This document shows, piece by piece, positions 55,801 through 64,000 of a stretch of DNA of 64,000 nt (positions are counted from its first letter, which is position 1; every line of letters starts with the position of its first letter). The stretch comes from Heligmosomoides polygyrus polygyrus (taxonomy: Eukaryota > Nematoda > Chromadorea > Rhabditida > Heligmosomidae): NCBI GenBank assembly GCA_947396885.1, contig OX377202.1:69040643-69104642 (forward strand), given 5' to 3'. The notes under the pieces were generated by a model. That model searched no databases. It worked only from the letters and a program-made list of their open reading frames with translations, and had not been told where the DNA came from. Both the position numbers and the translations under genes were made by a program.

Positions 55801-58800
55801 AGGACTAGAGCCAAGGGTTGATCGGAGAGTGTGTAGGGGAGTGTTCCAGTCCCTTTTTGATTTATTCGGAATTAGTAAACGTCTGCTCGATTCACCGCTG
55901 CATGATTAATGACCGGATGTTCATCATTGACATCGCCGGCATTTCAGGAAACGTGTTCGTCACTGACATCGTCGGCACTTCAGGAAACAAGGGGAGATAC
56001 CGCTTCGATCTGAAGGCTATCGACGCTTCTGCTGTAAAACATGACAGAATAGAAAAGTCAATACTGCGACGAAAACGAGCTGTTGCTGGCATTGGATTCA
56101 GCAGTGCAACTCTCAGTATGCATTGCTCTGATCCTTCGACCAGGGCAGCAGTATCATTGTATTGGGTTCTATTGGGAAAACACTTGCAACACTAGCACAA
56201 CAATATTACAATACAATACAATACAATATAATACTATCTACAAAAACTCAGTCCACGATATATTCCACGTTCAAGTCTAAGATCCTGCCCTATCTTTCAG
56301 ACAGCCTTTCAATTCCTTTCCGCCAGAATTCCGAGGGCTGTGAGGAGAAGAATTCAGAAACCTCCATTTCCAGTTGGCGTCGATCATCGACCTCTCTACC
56401 TCCTTTTCGCATTTATTTTAAGCATACTTGCGTATCCATAAGCTCTTTTTGTTGGAAAGGGTCTCATTTTCGTCCAGTCCACGCTGGTCTTGGGTGAAGT
56501 TGGGAAATGGTGTTCGTTTAGTTACGGCTAAATGAGCGCTGTCAATCTGCATACCCTACGATAACGGTTTACCGCACCCGTTTGCAGAGGAATGCTGAAG
56601 GGTTTGTCGCTAACCAGCCAGATGATCCCTTTGCTAATGCCACTTGACACATAGTCACATTTCCTCTGTTTTGTCGGAGAGTATTTCTATGCAGAAGCAA
56701 CAGCACGAATTAAAACTTCAGTGGCCGATCAGAAGCCTCTCGGCGAGGGTCATGAGCGAAGAAACTCTTGCAATGAAGGTTTTTTTCGGTATTAACGTCA
56801 ACTGTGCTATTCCTCAAAACTGAAATGGCGCAAACTGCCGTTCTTTCGAGAAGCCTACAACCGAGCCGTTTGTGGGAAGCCGTTTCTTGGATGTTTAAAA
56901 CGGCTACCCCCTTGATATTTAGAGTGCAAGTTCCACGGCTATTATCGATTAGAGGAAGTAGTCATTTTTAGAGAGGCAGGGCTCTGTTTTTCTTCAACAT
57001 GAGGATCCATACCATATTTGGACATTCCATGCGAGCCTTACATGCGAATAGGTACACAACTATGAAAGTAACTCAACAATAGAACTTCCCGCAAATGCTC
57101 CTTCGTTGGCGCCTCAGTGCTCATCTATAAAATTGTCGTTAATTTTTGTTTTGGACCTTTTCCAAAAATTAAAACGACTTCATAGTTGCACACCTAATAC
57201 TTTTTCTTACCTCCACGAAAGTCGAGCGAAGCAGATCACTTTCTAACATGCGATTAAGTCTCCACCAGGCTATGGCTTTCTCGGAATTCCTCCTCAAAGT
57301 GAGGAACATCGTTCTTCATTCTGAGAAGGAATTCTGTTGGAAAAATATATGAGGTACTTAGTGCACGCAAAATAACTAAGGTGCTTTTGACAAATTCAGG
57401 ATTCAAGCTACTCTTTGTGATAGTGGGAATATGGTGGGAATATATAGATATAATTTTTAGAAAAGTTCGAACAATGGCCTAATTCTTACACTTACCGTTG
57501 ACCATTTCTTTTCTATTGGGCGTCATCAATTTTCTCGACCAACTACTTCGTCGAAGAGACGAAGAAGTTGACAAATGCGGTTTTAAGACGCTGTTCTTGC
57601 AGAACGACATACATTGTAGAAGTTACATCTTGAACTTGGAGTGCGGTGACAGTCGAATAGTCGAACTTCTTCCAATAAATTAGACTTTAGTTTGGATTTT
57701 TCGAGATCACGTACTATGAGAAAGTCATGACACCCGAACACAGAAACAACACAAACACCCGAACACAGAAACAACGCAAACGAGAATAACACAGCACAGG
57801 ACTCGGCTGTTCTGTTCATCTAATTAATGCGAGCGAAAAGATGCTCCTGCGGCGGATCCTCCGAAAAAATTCTTTTGGTGATCAGATCGCTACAAGAGGC
57901 AATTAAAAAATCCACACTAGGTGCTAGGAACTCGATGAAATTTTATAGCATTTTCATGAGTCTATTTTTTCACACTCCTTCTAGTCTTAATGTTGAATAA
58001 AAATCTAACTGGGAACTTTTTGAAGCAGAATATACATTGGCTAGCAGCTATGACTGCCTTTTCCGAAAAAATTGCTGATAACGGAAGTAGTTCTGTTAAT
58101 GTGCGACACTGCCTTGATTCTCTGTGAGGCGCCTTCACGATGGTATACTTAGGAAGAATATGTATTATTAGTTTAGTGAGTTTCACATTTTAAATGCCTT
58201 GTTGTTGTAAGGGTTTCTTCAGACTTCTTGGCTTGTTCCATTTTTGAAAACTCATTTGGATACTAGCACCACGTTGTGAGCCAGCCAATGGAGTTAACTT
58301 GAAAAAAATAGAGAATAAATTGGAGCAGCCTGCGTTCCTTGTGGAGCACGATGTGAAAATGTTAAGAGGCACGCAGGTTGCATGCGATTGATGTTTACCT
58401 GAAACGATTTACAATTTCAATTTCGTGAGGTTTTCTCGAAACTGAGGTTGCCTTCCTGCGCTGTGAAAGTCCATAAAAGAAGCGTTTCAGGCATCGTGCT
58501 GTCATGCGCTATCATCGTCGTGATGTGTCTGGTGATGGAGTTTGTCCGCCTGCTGCGGGCGTACCGAACCATGCAGAGGCCGCCGCCGTTGATGGAGAGT
58601 CGGTTTAGGTCAGGCACTTTCCTTGACTCCCTCCGTTTGGTGGTTTCCTTCTCCTCTAGCGGTCTTTGACCGTGAACGGCTCTCCAGTTCTGCGGCTATT
58701 GTAGGATGAAAAAGATGTAGCTCACTATTAACTAACTGTAGGTGTGTAGCTTTTCATATATCTTAGTAAAAGAGGAACGCTAAAGGGTGGAGGGCGGCGT

Positions 58801-59636
58801 TAGCTAACTCTTATTAGGCATGCGCCACACATTCAACTTCTATAGGATGGAAATTTGAAAGCGTATTTGGCTTGTGGAACTCCGATCCCAAACAGCTTCT
58901 CATAATCTTCAACAGCAGTCAAAATGCTGCTATTTTTTGTGTGCAGTGGAGGGCTTCAGCTAGGATCTTTCATGTGCAGATAGACATAATATCCGTCAAA
59001 CTAAGTGCTGTTGTGATTGCTAGGAAATTCCGAAGATTGTATTGTATGTACTCGTGTAAAACGTTTAAATCCTGACAAAATCGCCTTCTTACTGTTGCTG
59101 CAATCGGATTTTGTTGTTGGGCTGCGCTCGGTCGAGGCAGTGCTCACAGTTTTGGAAAGGATTTCAAATCATTCGGCTTATTTTGTGGCAGAAAAGCTAC
59201 CATAATCGGGAGCAAATGATAAAAACGACATTATGAAACGTATTCGGAACACTGAAAAAGGGTGTCGATTTTGCGTCCGATCAAACTGCGTCGCTTGTGC
59301 AGTGGTGTAGAGCATTCCCGCTCAGTAAGCAGAAGGTATGATTTCGAGTCCTGCCTGGCGCTAGAGTTTTGATCGCAAGAAGACATCGTTACAACAACCT
59401 GAAAAGCTTTAAAGTGTCAGTGTTTCAGGCTGGAACCGACCGTGTCGAGCTTTGTGTTGTTGGACGCTTTACTTCACTTCGTGCAAATCGCTTTAGGCTA
59501 TTCTCTGATGCTCGTCTTCATGACATTTAACGTGTGGTTGTGTAGCGCAGTATTACTGGGCGAAGTCGGATCGAGACTTCTGTTTGCTATTCTCTTTCCC
59601 TATGTGCTTTCGGATTCGTCTGAAGGACCATGCTGA
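52841..59636 (+). CDS. CTR-family high-affinity copper transporter, 3 exons
   Basis: Predicted membrane protein of 173 residues that would import Cu(I) as a trimer at the plasma or an internal membrane. Exons: 52841-53036, 58491-58608 and 59429-59636 (stop TGA). Splice sites are GGTG/gtaagc with gtttcag/GC, and TTTAG/gtcagg with gtttcag/G; codon phases 1 and 2 agree across both joins. Exon 1 carries the His/Met-rich copper-collecting N-terminus (MDHDHHSHHH; HGSMHSM) and the CTR signature FHFGTMETVLFNFWRP. Exon 2 carries membrane segment 1 (IVLSCAIIVVMCLVMEFVRL). Exon 3 carries segment 2 with the copper-gating MxxxM (YSLMLVFMTFNVW) and segment 3 (LCSAVLLGEVGSRLLF). The second glycine of the family's GxxxG appears to be Ser. 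Length is normal for a small CTR. Intron 1 (5.45 kb) and intron 2 (0.82 kb) are filled with PLE and SINE insertions. The start codon is the first ATG of the His-rich frame; an upstream 5' exon is possible. Confidence 0.88.
53037..54098. other. Intron 1, left part
   Basis: Intronic. A 95-codon frame at 53065-53352 lies just after exon 1 but has no domain and is probably chance. Confidence 0.5.
54099..54134 (-). ncRNA. Hammerhead-ribozyme-like motif at PLE 3' end
   Basis: On the minus strand GGCT and AGCC form an outer stem that encloses CTGAAGA, an extra A, a perfect GGCG-GCTA-CGCC hairpin, GAAAC and GTA. This is the same order as at 27178-27216 and matches the minimal hammerhead plan without a proper stem III. 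PLE hammerheads are an established phenomenon; cleavage by this copy is inferred only. Confidence 0.5.
54099..54915 (-). pseudogene. PLE fragment in intron 1 (GIY-YIG endonuclease), antisense
   Basis: On the minus strand: the linker (DDLVRVVGIPPANLKD, a stop, LVRNRLYDNTCTTPSCM), the zinc patch FCPYGREGDC, the GIY-YIG core TVYLITCTECKEEYIGETGR, and VRVKEHADGLNKCKVSTPLG. A one-base frameshift near 54500 follows, then IAARKTLEALWIAFKNPAIN with the catalytic Glu, and QELAPF. The 3' end carries a hammerhead-like motif at 54099-54134. The reverse transcriptase is absent (5' truncation near 54915). It belongs to a different PLE lineage from those at 7501 and 63289. It lies antisense to the copper transporter. 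Confidence 0.85.
55312..55440 (-). mobile_element. tRNA-derived SINE, family B (in intron 1)
   Basis: Minus-strand match to the SINE-B head (GGTGTTATGGCGTAGGGCAT) and tail (TTTTGACCGC; CAGCCTCAGTACCAGCCACT). It is diverged and the B box is damaged. It sits head-to-head with the next copy. Confidence 0.7.
55441..55600 (+). mobile_element. tRNA-derived SINE, family B (in intron 1), inverted partner
   Basis: Plus-strand leader (ACATACGGGTGAGTGCTGAT; GTGTGGATGTTGCATTC), then a tRNA-like head with B box GGGTCGAGTCCTGCC and a tail (CAGAGTTTTAATCGCAAAAG). It forms an inverted SINE-B pair with 55312-55440. Confidence 0.7.
55601..58490. other. Intron 1, right part
   Basis: No further element recognised by protein motif. 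An (ACAAT)n microsatellite lies at about 56201-56235. It ends in a strong nematode-type acceptor (GCGTTTCAG) at 58490. Confidence 0.55.
56201..56235 (+). repeat. (ACAAT)n microsatellite
   Basis: CAATATTACAATACAATACA followed by ATACAATATAATAC. Confidence 0.9.
58775..58885 (-). repeat. Degenerate SINE-A fragment (in intron 2)
   Basis: GGCGGCGTTAGCTAACTC, GCATGCGCCACACATTCAAC, TTCTATAGGATG and AAAGCGTATTTGGC match, in order and orientation, the non-tRNA part of the SINE-A copy at 37327-37613. The tRNA head is missing. Confidence 0.6.
59240..59402 (+). mobile_element. tRNA-derived SINE, family B (in intron 2)
   Basis: Partial leader (TTGCGTCCGATCAAA), tRNA-like head (CAGTGGTGTAGAGCATTCCC, B box ATTTCGAGTCCTGCC) and tail (CTAGAGTTTTGATCGCAAGA; CATCGTTACAAC). 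The repeat ends about 25 bases upstream of the exon 3 acceptor at 59428. Confidence 0.75.
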
Positions 59637-59772
59637 TTGTGATTCCGAGAAAACCGTCTTGGAAGTCAATTCGCCCTTCCGTTCGTTTGCACATATTCGA
59701 AGTCAGAGAAACTCTGTGCCTTAGATGTATCCCACCCAACGTACTTTGACATCAACTGTCTGTATATAGCCT

Positions 59773-59778
59773 AATAAA
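59773..59778 (+). promoter_or_regulatory. Polyadenylation signal of the copper transporter gene
   Basis: AATAAA lies 137 bases after the stop codon, in CCTAATAAATATTAG. This gives a 3' UTR length normal for nematodes. No better signal lies closer. Confidence 0.65.
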
Positions 59779-60499
59779 TATTAGTCATGCAGCAGCGATG
59801 GTCCGTTAGGCTGCATTTCAAGCACTGCATTAATCTTGCTTTGTTCAAACAGCGTTTATTTCGGGTTGCACAACTCTACATATTCCCTTTCTTGAACTCT
59901 TGTTCTGTCAAGAAAACTGCAAAATTCAGAACTGAAATTCTTTTGAGTAAAAATTTTCAAGGTGAGCTAAATTTGTCGTAAACCTCAATTCAATTTCTTG
60001 CAATGTGGAATCAGTGTCCACCGTCTGAGCGCCTTGGAGTTAATTGATGTTAACCTTCCCATAATGAGCCATTTTGCTTACACTTATGTATTTGGCTAAC
60101 AATATGAGACACATAAGTGGGAAGTGAGTACAGTGATACATTCGGTAGTAAAAGGGCTAATTATGGGAGCGTTCTTAATGTTGTTGCTAAGTTATGGACT
60201 TCAAGGCAAATTTTTGTAGGCAGACATATTTAGTTAAGAGGCAACATCACGGGTGATGGATGCGTAGACGATGTATTAGGAATTTTGTAGTCGTCGTTGG
60301 AGTTGCTCGAATTTGTTTGCTGTAAACTACGCTACACTGCGCATATAAGCTGGATATTGTCGGAAAAGTTATACTTGATGTACTGCTTTCCAAGGCAGTC
60401 GGTGAGACCTCCAGAGAATGAATCGCTCTCCTTTAAGCGGAGTCAGAATTTTGGGAAAACTGGTGCGAATAGAAGCGTTATAAAACCGCTGGTTGGTCC
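59779..60499. other. No gene recognised
   Basis: Downstream flank of the copper transporter gene. Nothing recognisable. Confidence 0.5.
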
Positions 60500-60655
60500 T
60501 ACAAGGATGTCGCATTCGATCAAAAGGCGCCAGTGGTGTAATGTGTTATGGTGTAATGGTGTAATGGGTTAGCATCCTTCTCGGTAAGCAGTGGTGGGGC
60601 TCGAGTCTCGACTGGAGCTTGAGATTCAATCGCGACAAAACATCGTTATGACAGA
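60500..60655 (+). mobile_element. tRNA-derived SINE, family B
   Basis: Leader remnant GTCGCATTCGATCAAAAGGC, head with GGCGCCAGTGGTGTAATG, B box GGCTCGAGTCTCGAC and tail AATCGCGACAAAACATCGTT plus ATGACAG. The TGGTGTAATG of the A box has been locally expanded (three GTGTAATG/GTGTTATG units), which no other copy shows. Confidence 0.75.
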
Positions 60656-61936
60656 TTCTAATAACGTTTTCTATAAACACGTAACACATGCACTCTTAGC
60701 TTAATTTTTCCGCAAAATACCTCGAAAACTACCGTACCTCCAATATCTAATAGAGAGTGTCTTGCAATCATTTGCTTTTAAAACTTATTGATGACGACAT
60801 CAGTAACTTGGGGAAAATTATTTGATAGACAAAAAAGCTAAGGTGCTGGTATGAAGCTCAAATTATTCAACTCGGAGAGCAGTCCACTCATATTGGGTCT
60901 TCGTGGCTACGGTTAGTAGAACAGCTTGACCTTTTGTTTTAAGTTTTAATAACTTTTACTGAGGAGCTTTCGTCCCTTCAAATTCTTGTTCTGTGCATCA
61001 AAAATGCTTGAATAATGTAGAATTGTTAGTCTTTAGAGCACTTAAAATTTCAAAGCAGATTTATGAAGCATGCCCAGTGCTATGTACGTTCAAGAAAGCA
61101 AACGTGCACGTACATTTTCGCTCGTTGCTGTATATCTAGGTCATCATAATAGAAACGGCGGCTTATGAATTTGTGGAACAGTCTTGATGAGCAAAAAGAC
61201 TCATTCTTCTTGCATGGTTTTGAAACCGAATCAGCTAGCACATCCACTGTGGGCACGACATGAGCAACCCGCGTCTTCCGAAGGCGCACCACGTACGGAT
61301 TCATGTTGAAATGTTCGACGAACCCTCTTTGATGTAAAACTGTTTACTAATCTATACATCTACATGCATTCGTTCAGTTTTGCTGCTCAAAAAAGCTCTC
61401 AAATTCTAAAAATGCAAAAAATACTAAACATAAACAAAAATATCAAGAATAAACATAGACAAAAAGTATAAAAACGTCTGCAGAAGCAAAGAAGGGTTAT
61501 CTAAAGCACGCGCTAATCCTGTGCGACAGCGAAGTTGATGCTGCAAGAAATATGGACAAGGTCTAACTTCCTCCAACAGTCAAGGCAGCTGGAAATGATC
61601 TATTGCAACAACGCTCTACATAAGAACTATGGAGCTGAGATTTCTGTTACCGCAGCTGCAGTGGACGCTGCTCAGTTTGCAGTGCAGTCTATTATAATCG
61701 AACTGCTCGAGCTTATCCTGCGTAATCAAGAAGCATGGCCTGCTGATATTAGATCGCACCGAGCGTTTCTGCCCTGTCTAGCTTGTAAACACAAATGGTT
61801 GCACTCTGTTCACCTTTAGTCTTTTTAGATTTAGTAAAAGTTTCTATGTATGACAAATCTATGGTTAGGAGACCAAGTAACAAACAGTCGGATCCCTTTT
61901 AGATCCAAGTGAACAGCAAAAAACGGAACGGGAAAA
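60656..61936. other. No gene recognised
   Basis: Short frames only, without motifs. Confidence 0.5.
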
Positions 61937-61970
61937 GGTGCGTGGGAACCGAACCTCCTGCCTCGCGCTC
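61937..61970 (-). repeat. tRNA-like B-box fragment
   Basis: AGGAGGTTCGGTTCCCACGC on the minus strand resembles the B-box regions at 13770-13860 and 49618-49745. No intact A box was identified. Confidence 0.3.
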
Positions 61971-62017
61971 AGGAGGCACGGTTTTTGCGGTTGCGAGGTG
62001 GCCGTCCCCGTCGACTC

Positions 62018-62160
62018 ACGCCACATGGACCTTGCTCCAACGGACTACCATCTGTTTCTTCTATTGTTGAAACATTTGCAGGAGAAGCAGTTTGACGACA
62101 GGGAGCAACTTGAAAAAGTCCATCACTGAGTTTTTTTTTCGTCAAAACCCCTGGAATTCT
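62018..62160 (+). pseudogene. Mariner transposase fragment (third catalytic region)
   Basis: HMDLAPTDYHLF (about 62022-62060) holds the third catalytic Asp motif. It is followed by LKHLQEKQFDDREQLEK and, after a frameshift, an EFF...P.EFY remnant. Upstream motifs are absent. No TIRs seen. Confidence 0.75.
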
Positions 62161-63088
62161 ACAGACCCTGTATCTACTAACCAGCTGACACATGACAATA
62201 TGTTGTAGACAATAACGGTGCATATGTTCATTAGCTGTATGTATGGAACGGGAGAAACAAATCTGAAAAAGTTGCACAAGTGGCGGGATACTTTCCTGAC
62301 AAACCAATACATACAACTACGCTGTCCGACTTTGTCGGATGCGTGTGTTGTCACGGAAGTAAATATTTCCCTAGCTGAAGGAGACAAAGCACAAAGATGA
62401 AGTTTAATTCCGTAAAATTTTAAGCACTGCATGTTTTACAGTGAAAAGATCAATTTTCTCTGCAGTGATGTTTGGATATGGTCAGAGGACTGCAGTTTTT
62501 TGATAGATGAGGCAAAATCGACCCCCGCCCCTAATCATGAAGGAAATGGAATCATAAAGAAGACTGCTAGAAAAAGCCTTAGTTTAAATACTTATATTGA
62601 GAAAATAAAAATTTTAGGTGGCAAAATTCAAAACAGTCGCGTAAAGTTTTGTAAGACTTTTCGATCAACCAAATATATACACACATATGATATATAAACA
62701 TATATATCCTTACTGTGGGTGGCCCGATGAATGGCTGGAACAAGCTATTTGCGATTGGAGCCGCTTATTTAGCGGGACCGGCATGCTACCACAGCTCCTT
62801 AAAGATAGCGCACTTTGCGGGCGCCCAATAGGGTCAGATATCTCCCTAGAGTGCACCATGCAATGCGCAGTGAATCTATGAAATCTGTCGGATGGACGAA
62901 AGCATGTCCACCGTGCCACCGTCTTCCCTAACTTCTAAAAACTGACTTACCCGACTGAAATTGAAAAAAAAAAATCCGTCGCACAAAACCTAACATGCAT
63001 TTCTTCTATTCGCAACTTTGTGCAACTTTGTCTATTTGTAAGTACATCGTCCCGCTTTAGTTTATTACTAGAACTTTTCCCTGCTTAG
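62161..63088. other. No gene recognised
   Basis: Nothing recognised up to the assembly gap. The last bases before the gap are not PLE-like. Confidence 0.5.
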
Positions 63089-63288
63089 NNNNNNNNNNNN
63101 NNNNNNNNNNNNNNNNNNNNNNNNNNNNNNNNNNNNNNNNNNNNNNNNNNNNNNNNNNNNNNNNNNNNNNNNNNNNNNNNNNNNNNNNNNNNNNNNNNNN
63201 NNNNNNNNNNNNNNNNNNNNNNNNNNNNNNNNNNNNNNNNNNNNNNNNNNNNNNNNNNNNNNNNNNNNNNNNNNNNNNNNNNNNNNNN
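63089..63288. other. Assembly gap, 200 Ns
   Basis: Exactly 200 N. The round number suggests a placeholder or scaffolding estimate. Open frames spanning it are artefacts. Confidence 0.98.
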
Positions 63289-64000
63289 GGAAAATATTTC
63301 TCGCAGTGTAGAGGACTGGCGATGGGACAGCGCTTAGCTGCAACCCTAGCGATCTGCTTCATGAGCACAGTGGAACGACCAGCACTGGAGCGCCTTCCCA
63401 TAATGTACTGTCGATACCTTGATGATTGTTGTATAATAACGACAACGCAATCCGAGATGGATGAGTTGTTCAACATCCTGCTACCCTAATTGAACACTCA
63501 AATTAGGGTAGCAAACGGCTCTTTCAATGTGAAATGGTATCGTAAGGGTAGCTCCAAGAACATCATAGTCCATGCAAAATCTGCTCACCCTCTGTCTGTG
63601 AAACGTGCTGTGCTTCGCAACATGTACAGAACGGCAGTGGGTGTGTGCACGGGACATGAGGAGCGCGAGGAATCGCGTATGCTTGCCCACAATATTGCAC
63701 GTCTCAATGGGTACGATCCAAGGCAACGAAATGGCCGGATGGGATCTGGGCGTGGTGCAAATGCGCGGGAAAACAAAATATGTCTCCAGTTACCCTTTAT
63801 TTCTGAGGAGATCATGGCAGCTGTACGTCTATGCCTGGTGCGAGCAAATTTGGACGATGATGTTGTGCTGGTCAACATACCAGGACACAACATCAAGCGA
63901 CTGCTAGTTCGCAATAGGCTTTACGATCGCTCATGTATAGCGAGAGACTGCGTGATCTGTCCTTATGGAAGGAGTGGAGACTGTGCGCAGAAAGGCGTGG
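63289..64000 (+). pseudogene. PLE reverse transcriptase to GIY-YIG linker, runs off window
   Basis: One frame from the gap edge to the end of the window: GKYFSQCRGLAMGQRLAATL, then the catalytic box IMYCRYLDDCCIITTTQSEM (about 63397-63456) and the FNILL segment. An in-frame TAA at 63487-63489 follows; about 20 residues normally present here are missing. The frame resumes with NTQIRVANGSFNVKWYRKGS, SKNIIVHAKSAHPLSVKRAV, and a basic Gly/Arg-rich segment (DPRQRNGRMGSGRGANAREN). It ends in the linker VLVNIPGHNIKRLLVRNRLY and the zinc patch CVICPYGRSGDCAQKGV leading into GIY-YIG beyond base 64000. Except for the one small deletion and stop it is the best-preserved PLE here. Confidence 0.88.

Noticed and set aside
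63057..63476. Minus-strand frames of 91-139 codons
   Set aside because: They run through the 200-N gap and lie antisense to the PLE reverse transcriptase.

Overview
The window looks like nuclear DNA of a parasitic nematode, most likely a strongylid (hookworm-type, clade V) worm; this is inferred from content. The one recognisable host gene has introns with TTTCAG-type 3' splice sites typical of nematodes. Almost everything else is decayed transposon: mariner/Tc1-superfamily DNA transposons, RTE-type and CR1/jockey-like non-LTR retrotransposons (LINEs), Penelope-like elements (PLEs) with GIY-YIG endonuclease, several tRNA-derived SINE families and short palindromic MITE-like elements. There is no bacterial-style gene organisation. 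Most long open frames are chance frames in eukaryotic repeat DNA and are not annotated.

Layout. 0-4.6 kb: a direct repeat, a pair of inverted arms built from iterated ATGCAT-centred units, and RTE fragments. 5.9-8.6 kb: a nearly intact mariner with TA-flanked terminal inverted repeats, then a PLE 3' portion with a SINE inserted in its 3' region. 8.6-12.9 kb: unrecognised. 12.9-16.8 kb: mariner relics and a 5'-truncated LINE flanked by ~300-bp direct repeats that look like an exceptionally long target-site duplication. 17.8-19.3 kb: an inverted pair of ~480-bp tRNA-headed SINEs. 20.1-21.3 kb: a second mariner. 22.7-27.2 kb: a mosaic of PLE and LINE pieces. 28.9-30.0 kb: a third mariner. 30-43 kb: sparse DNA with SINEs, a 48-bp perfect palindrome, two MITEs and a LINE 3' end. 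43.4-52 kb: RTE fragments, a GC-rich palindrome cluster, and a mariner apparently split in two by ~4.8 kb that contains nested inverted-repeat elements and a ~113-bp minisatellite. 

52.8-59.8 kb: a three-exon CTR-family copper transporter gene (173 codons, + strand). The exon phases agree, and both introns are loaded with PLE and SINE insertions. 60-64 kb: SINE and mariner fragments, a 200-N assembly gap, and a PLE reverse transcriptase running off the right end.

How it works together: the copper transporter is the only part with a clear host function. The rest is a nested record of transposition. The items most worth a second look are the LINE with ~300-bp target repeats, a hammerhead-ribozyme-like fold at the 3' ends of three PLE copies, the hairpin-bearing minisatellite inside an inverted-repeat element, and the GC-rich palindrome cluster.
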